Source: Dermatemys mawii
Taxonomy: Eukaryota; Chordata; Testudines; Dermatemydidae
Length of the DNA stretch: 64,000 nt
Direction of reading: 5' to 3'
Assembly: GCA_007922305.1 (NCBI GenBank)
Contig: ML677374.1
Coordinates: forward strand, 7,177,619-7,241,618
The translations under genes and the position numbers were made by a program. Positions within the stretch are counted from its first letter, which is position 1. The number at the start of each line of letters is the position of its first letter. Of the stretch, positions 63,201 through 64,000 are shown one piece after another. Under the pieces are notes generated by a model, which had not been told where the DNA came from, made no database searches, and saw only the letters and a list, made by a program, of their open reading frames with translations.

Positions 63201-63334
63201 AATTGTGATGGGCTGTTTGTGAGTCTGTAACTTACATCCCAGTCTGTCAAACATTTTCCTTAACAGAGAGTGCAGGATGGGGACAGCAGCTTCCACAGCT
63301 AATCTTCTCGATGACATTGAAGGACACTCGTGCG
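40116..63334 (+). CDS. CUEDC1: CUEDC1, CUE domain-containing protein 1 (8 coding exons, 3' end outside window)
   Basis: Exon joining gives about 353 codons in the window; the mammalian protein is about 386 residues as I recall. The order is: Ser/Asn-rich start (1-30), CUE domain (about 34-79, with MFPNMD at 47-52 and the LL pair at 74-75), acidic Ser/Asp stretch (82-97), twin PPxY motifs (113-116, 118-121), conserved linker around NLPDDFLRILPQQ (165-177), charged helical block (about 205-258), SEDALFRDKLKHMGK (287-301) and a basic helix (302-332). CUE domains bind ubiquitin, and PPxY motifs bind WW domains such as those of NEDD4-type ligases, so an adaptor role in ubiquitination is the likely job; this is inference from family knowledge. 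All introns are GT-AG and phases agree between exons, except an ambiguity at exon 7/8. The product should be cytoplasmic or nuclear: no signal peptide or membrane segment is seen. The final exon, expected to add about 20 residues, was not found before the window ends. Confidence 0.97.
40157..40447 (+). CDS. CUEDC1: CUEDC1 coding exon 1: start and CUE domain
   Basis: This exon has 97 codons and ends in phase 0 at GAG|gtaaca. The ATG is preceded by AAAA (A at -3), and the first residues MTSLFRRSSS match the family start. The CUE domain lies at about 34-79, with the MFP motif (47-49) and the dileucine (74-75) that contact ubiquitin in CUE folds. Residues 85-93 are an acidic Ser/Asp run that looks like casein kinase 2 substrate. 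The mammalian protein, as I recall it, has a longer glycine-rich stretch after residue 10; here a short Asn/Ser stretch replaces it. Reading through the donor would add 32 residues before a stop at 40546. Confidence 0.97.
40544..40742 (+). repeat. MIR-type SINE in CUEDC1 intron
   Basis: GGGCTCCTGGGTTCTGTTGT, then TGTGTGACCTTGGGCAAATG and TCAGTTTCCCTACCTGTACA mark head-end and core. Confidence 0.7.
40750..40930. repeat. Old degenerate repeat
   Basis: The words GAGCACACACTTAACATGCG and AGTAGTCCCACTGAAATC recur, inverted (about 40865-40900), and again near 53945-54038. The class is unknown to me. Confidence 0.4.
43740..43832 (+). repeat. MIR-type SINE fragment
   Basis: It has AAGGGACTGGGAATTCATAC then CTGAGTGACCTTGGGCAAGT. 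Confidence 0.65.
44275..44468. mobile_element. MITE, first of an abutting pair
   Basis: It contains CCACACCCCTGAGCAACATA and ends CTAGTATAGACCGGCCTTA, a common terminus in this window. The left end is worn. Confidence 0.6.
44467..44746. mobile_element. MITE, second of an abutting pair
   Basis: It begins TTAGGGTATGTCTGCACTAC and ends with GCATAGAGGAGGCCTCAC, and also contains CACACCCCTGAGCTACGTAG, so it is related to its neighbour. The two meet head to tail with a shared TTA. Confidence 0.6.
45268..45412. mobile_element. Likely remnant of a hAT element
   Basis: CAGGCCACATGTGGCCCCCA and CATGTTGTGTAGGCCTGTCC near the right end are hAT-like text; the inverted ends are not intact. Confidence 0.35.
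45514..45675. mobile_element. Penelope-like tail insertion, foldback, with 11-bp target duplication
   Basis: It carries GCTGTGTTAGTCTGTATC as at 32250. The stretch GTCCTTGTGGCACCTTAAAG returns inverted as TCTAATGTGCCACAAGGACT. It is flanked by TGATTTATTAC at 45503-45513 and 45676-45686. Confidence 0.85.
45945..46072 (+). CDS. CUEDC1: CUEDC1 coding exon 2: twin PPxY motifs
   Basis: The exon has 42 codons plus AG (phase 2). It has a clean acceptor (TTTGTGTAG|ATT) and donor (CCCAG|gtaaga). It encodes residues 98-139: an acidic segment with SSDEE (107-111), then PPVY (113-116) and PPAY (118-121), then a proline-rich end. The two overlapping-spaced PPxY motifs are class I WW-domain ligands. Intron 1 between the coding exons is 5497 bases and holds an old SINE remnant, a pair of MITEs and a Penelope-like insertion. 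Confidence 0.96.
48055..48400 (+). pseudogene. Decayed L1-type LINE fragment (reverse transcriptase C-terminus)
   Basis: Two frames combine to CWDCGAVL and then MWWKCAQPNIW (48206-48270), matching the Cys/His-rich end of L1-group ORF2 (C-x2/3-C ... H-x4-C with WW). Downstream GRAIAKLYCG (about 48358-48385) fits the following A-x-x-x-I-A-x-x-W/Y block. A one-frame shift separates the two parts. Short and old. Confidence 0.5.
48683..49075 (-). mobile_element. CR1 LINE 3' end, antisense
   Basis: AAGGCCAGAAGGGATCGTTA, then AACTGAAATTTGTCTGGCTT and CTTCCAGCCATTGTTTCTTG, match the reversed CR1 3' UTR. Confidence 0.8.
49118..49157. repeat. (GT)n(TA)n compound microsatellite
   Basis: Ten GT units followed by about ten TA units are read directly. 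The minus-strand frames through it (48779-49440) are by-products. Confidence 0.95.
50428..50592 (+). mobile_element. CR1 LINE 3' end, sense
   Basis: TTAGGCTGTGGAATAGCCTC and CTAAACTAGATAAAGCATTA, ending with the (ATTCTGTG)2 terminal repeat at 50577-50592, are diagnostic of CR1. Confidence 0.9.
51816..51942 (+). CDS. CUEDC1: CUEDC1 coding exon 3: conserved linker
   Basis: Exon 3 supplies the last base of an Arg codon split across the intron and then 42 full codons, residues 140-182. It ends in phase 0 at GTGCAG|gtggga. It includes YRNWTPPLLGNLPDDFLRIL (155-174), the strongly conserved middle block of the family. The upstream intron is 5743 bases long and carries an L1-type remnant and CR1 ends. 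Confidence 0.96.
53945..54038. repeat. Old degenerate repeat
   Basis: GATTCAGCAAAGCACTTATG and, inverted, TATGTGCTTTGTTGAATC bracket the unit. It lies 79 bases before exon 4. Confidence 0.5.
54117..54300 (+). CDS. CUEDC1: CUEDC1 coding exon 4: helical block
   Basis: The exon has 61 codons plus one base (residues 183-243). Acceptor CTTGTCCAG at 54116 follows a pyrimidine-rich stretch, and the donor is GAGAGAG|gtgata. Residues 183-204 are a variable polar linker. From W209 the sequence is rich in E, K, R, L and F with heptad-like spacing (WKQYLEDERIALFLQNEEFM), indicating a long amphipathic helix or coiled coil that runs into exon 5. The exact first base is set by phase 0 agreement with exon 3; the next in-frame AG choices would alter only the variable linker. 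Confidence 0.94.
54381..54462. repeat. Perfect 15-bp inverted repeat
   Basis: ATTTACACCAATGCA (54381-54395) and its exact reverse complement (54448-54462) enclose 52 bases, just downstream of the exon 4 donor. It may be a worn MITE core or an RNA hairpin. Confidence 0.85.
55854..55873. promoter_or_regulatory. 20-bp perfect palindrome containing an NRF1 consensus
   Basis: TGTGTGCGCATGCGCACACA is a perfect palindrome with alternating purine and pyrimidine throughout. Its centre, TGCGCATGCGCA (55858-55869), is the NRF1 recognition sequence (YGCGCAYGCGCR). It is in CUEDC1 intron 4. Function is inferred only. Confidence 0.5.
57609..57695 (+). CDS. CUEDC1: CUEDC1 coding exon 5: end of helical block
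   Basis: This 87-base exon follows TTTTTGTTTTTCAG and ends CCAG|gtagtt. The split Asp codon joins exon 4 (G) to AT here. Residues 244-272 start DRLKYESKKSKS, closing the helical block, and continue with a Ser-rich linker. Phase 1 on both sides means the exon can be skipped without breaking the reading frame. Confidence 0.95.
59974..60060 (+). CDS. CUEDC1: CUEDC1 coding exon 6
   Basis: This 87-base exon is also phase 1 on both sides. It follows TTTTTGCATTTCAG and has a consensus donor, T|gtgagt. It codes for residues 273-301, ending SEDALFRDKLKHMGK, a conserved block. A (TG)17 microsatellite sits about 130 bases into the next intron. Confidence 0.96.
60193..60226. repeat. (TG)17 microsatellite
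   Basis: Read directly. It gives the false run of alternating H and T residues in a minus-strand frame (59948-60460). Confidence 0.95.
60900..61018 (-). repeat. SINE/L2-type tail, antisense
   Basis: Reversed, it reads CTTTTTGGGGCTGGGACTGT then TTGTTCTGTATTTGTATAAG, the tail used by the window's SINEs. Confidence 0.7.
62149..62240 (+). CDS. CUEDC1: CUEDC1 coding exon 7: basic C-terminal helix
   Basis: The acceptor is GTTTCCTTTCAG, and a Ser codon is completed across the junction with exon 6. Residues 302-332 read STRKKLFELARAFSEKTKMK, then a lysine-rich end with KKSKRK (321-326) that could act as a nuclear localisation signal. The donor chosen is CAT CAG|gtgtat (phase 0), the best-looking site, but its +4 and +5 bases are poor; see the finding on the exon 7/8 junction for alternatives. 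Confidence 0.9.
62369..62538. mobile_element. Short hAT-like MITE
   Basis: Inverted ends are left TTCTCCACCTTAGGG and right AAGGTGGAGAATCACTGG; about 170 bases, non-coding, in the intron after exon 7. Confidence 0.6.
63271..63334 (+). CDS. CUEDC1: CUEDC1 coding exon 8 (start uncertain)
   Basis: The frame that matches the family reads MGTAASTANLLDDIEGHSC and ends G|gtaaga (phase 1). The acceptor is unclear: AG sites end at 63266, 63268, 63270 and 63275. Only 63271 keeps frame with an exon 7 ending at 62240; 63276 would be needed with an exon 7 ending in phase 2. The sequence after 63334 to the window end shows no match to the expected acidic/basic C-terminus, so the stop codon lies outside. 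Confidence 0.85.
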
Positions 63335-64000
63335 GTAAGACAATGCTTGTTTCTGCTAGAGAGCAAGTCTCCAGCTGATTTGCCCACTGCTGTGGTGTGT
63401 AGGGGTGTCACCCTAAATAGCAGGGGATGCACACCAAAAATCACGCTTTCTTCCTTGCAGGAACACCCTCTATAGGTTCGGGTGGGTAACACTTGCTGTG
63501 GCTTTGCAACAGGCATGCGTAGATTTAATGAAAATCTAACCCAGTGGTGAAAGGTGTTGGATCACCAGCCTGGAGACCTGAAGTCCGCTATTTGTCTACA
63601 GGATAATACGATAGCATTAGCCTCTTCCCCTGACCCAGAAGAAGCACTACAAGGGATGAGGATGGTACAGTCTCCATAGCCCATTCACACCAAGGCCCAT
63701 CTGCTGAGGCAGCCAACCAAGGTGCTAGCTGCACAGGTGGGCACTCATGCAGTAGGAAATGGGCTGATACCCATCTACTCATTTCACGTAGGACATTGAA
63801 CTGCCATCTAACAGTAGTGGCTTTGTTCACTGCTAGCCTAAGGCTGGTTTGAACCAACTGTTGACCCAATAGTGACAGTCCTCCATATTCTTCTGCAATT
63901 CCCAGGCCCTTCTAGTCCCCTGACTGTACTGCAGCTTTGCCACCCAGCTTGTTTAGATATGCGAAAGGATCCCCTGAAGTTCTGACCGCGCAGGTCTGTC
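63335..64000. other. CUEDC1: CUEDC1 intron 8, incomplete
   Basis: Nothing resembles the expected last coding exon. A worn SINE head may lie near 63540-63595. The intron runs off the window. Confidence 0.6.

Noticed and set aside
1..64000. CRISPR array, rRNA or bacterial genes
   Set aside because: No regularly spaced repeats or rRNA-like text are present, and the window is clearly vertebrate intron/repeat DNA.

Overview
This is nuclear DNA from a vertebrate, most likely a turtle or a close sauropsid relative. It is a low-density intron-and-repeat landscape with one split protein-coding gene, GT-AG introns of about 1-6 kb, and no bacterial-style operon structure. The repeat mix supports a turtle: sauropsid CR1 LINE ends, tRNA-headed core SINEs (MIR-like) with an L2-type tail, many hAT-like nonautonomous elements, a Penelope-like retroelement tail, a solo LTR and a decayed L1-type fragment. 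The species call is inference from family resemblance recalled from memory; no database was searched.

The gene is CUEDC1 (CUE domain-containing protein 1) on the + strand. Eight coding exons lie between 40157 and 63334. They encode, in order, an N-terminal CUE ubiquitin-binding domain, an acidic serine-rich stretch, two PPxY motifs, a conserved linker, a helical/coiled-coil block and a basic C-terminal helix. The ATG exon has a good 3' splice site 41 bases before the ATG, so at least one 5' UTR exon lies upstream. No CpG-island promoter is visible in the window. Exon 8 ends at a good donor in phase 1 and the last short coding exon was not found before base 64000, so the 3' end of the gene is outside.

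Bases 1-40115 show no convincing protein-coding exon and are read as the long first intron or upstream flank of CUEDC1. Landmarks are a 610-bp solo LTR with a perfect 5-bp target duplication (543-1152); a SINE split by a MITE, followed by a CR1 end (1300-2340); an L2-like 3' end (about 7320-7745); repeated MIR-type SINEs (12-14, 16, 22, 24, 27, 31, 34 and 35 kb); a CR1 split by an AT-rich insertion (19.4-20.2 kb); a hAT MITE at 22664-22978; a hAT inside a hAT with both target duplications readable (29147-29633); a Penelope-like 3' fragment (32250-32759); a 680-bp inverted-repeat DNA element (33044-33723); and a foldback hAT transposon (36601-38200).

The most interesting structures are (1) the foldback hAT, in which the 3' part of a decayed transposase gene is present twice in opposite orientation; (2) a small Penelope-like insertion at 45514-45675 that is also a foldback of its own 3' tail with an 11-bp target duplication; and (3) a 20-bp perfect palindrome in intron 4 of CUEDC1 that contains an exact match to the NRF1 consensus. 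I found no new gene system, CRISPR array, tRNA or rRNA.
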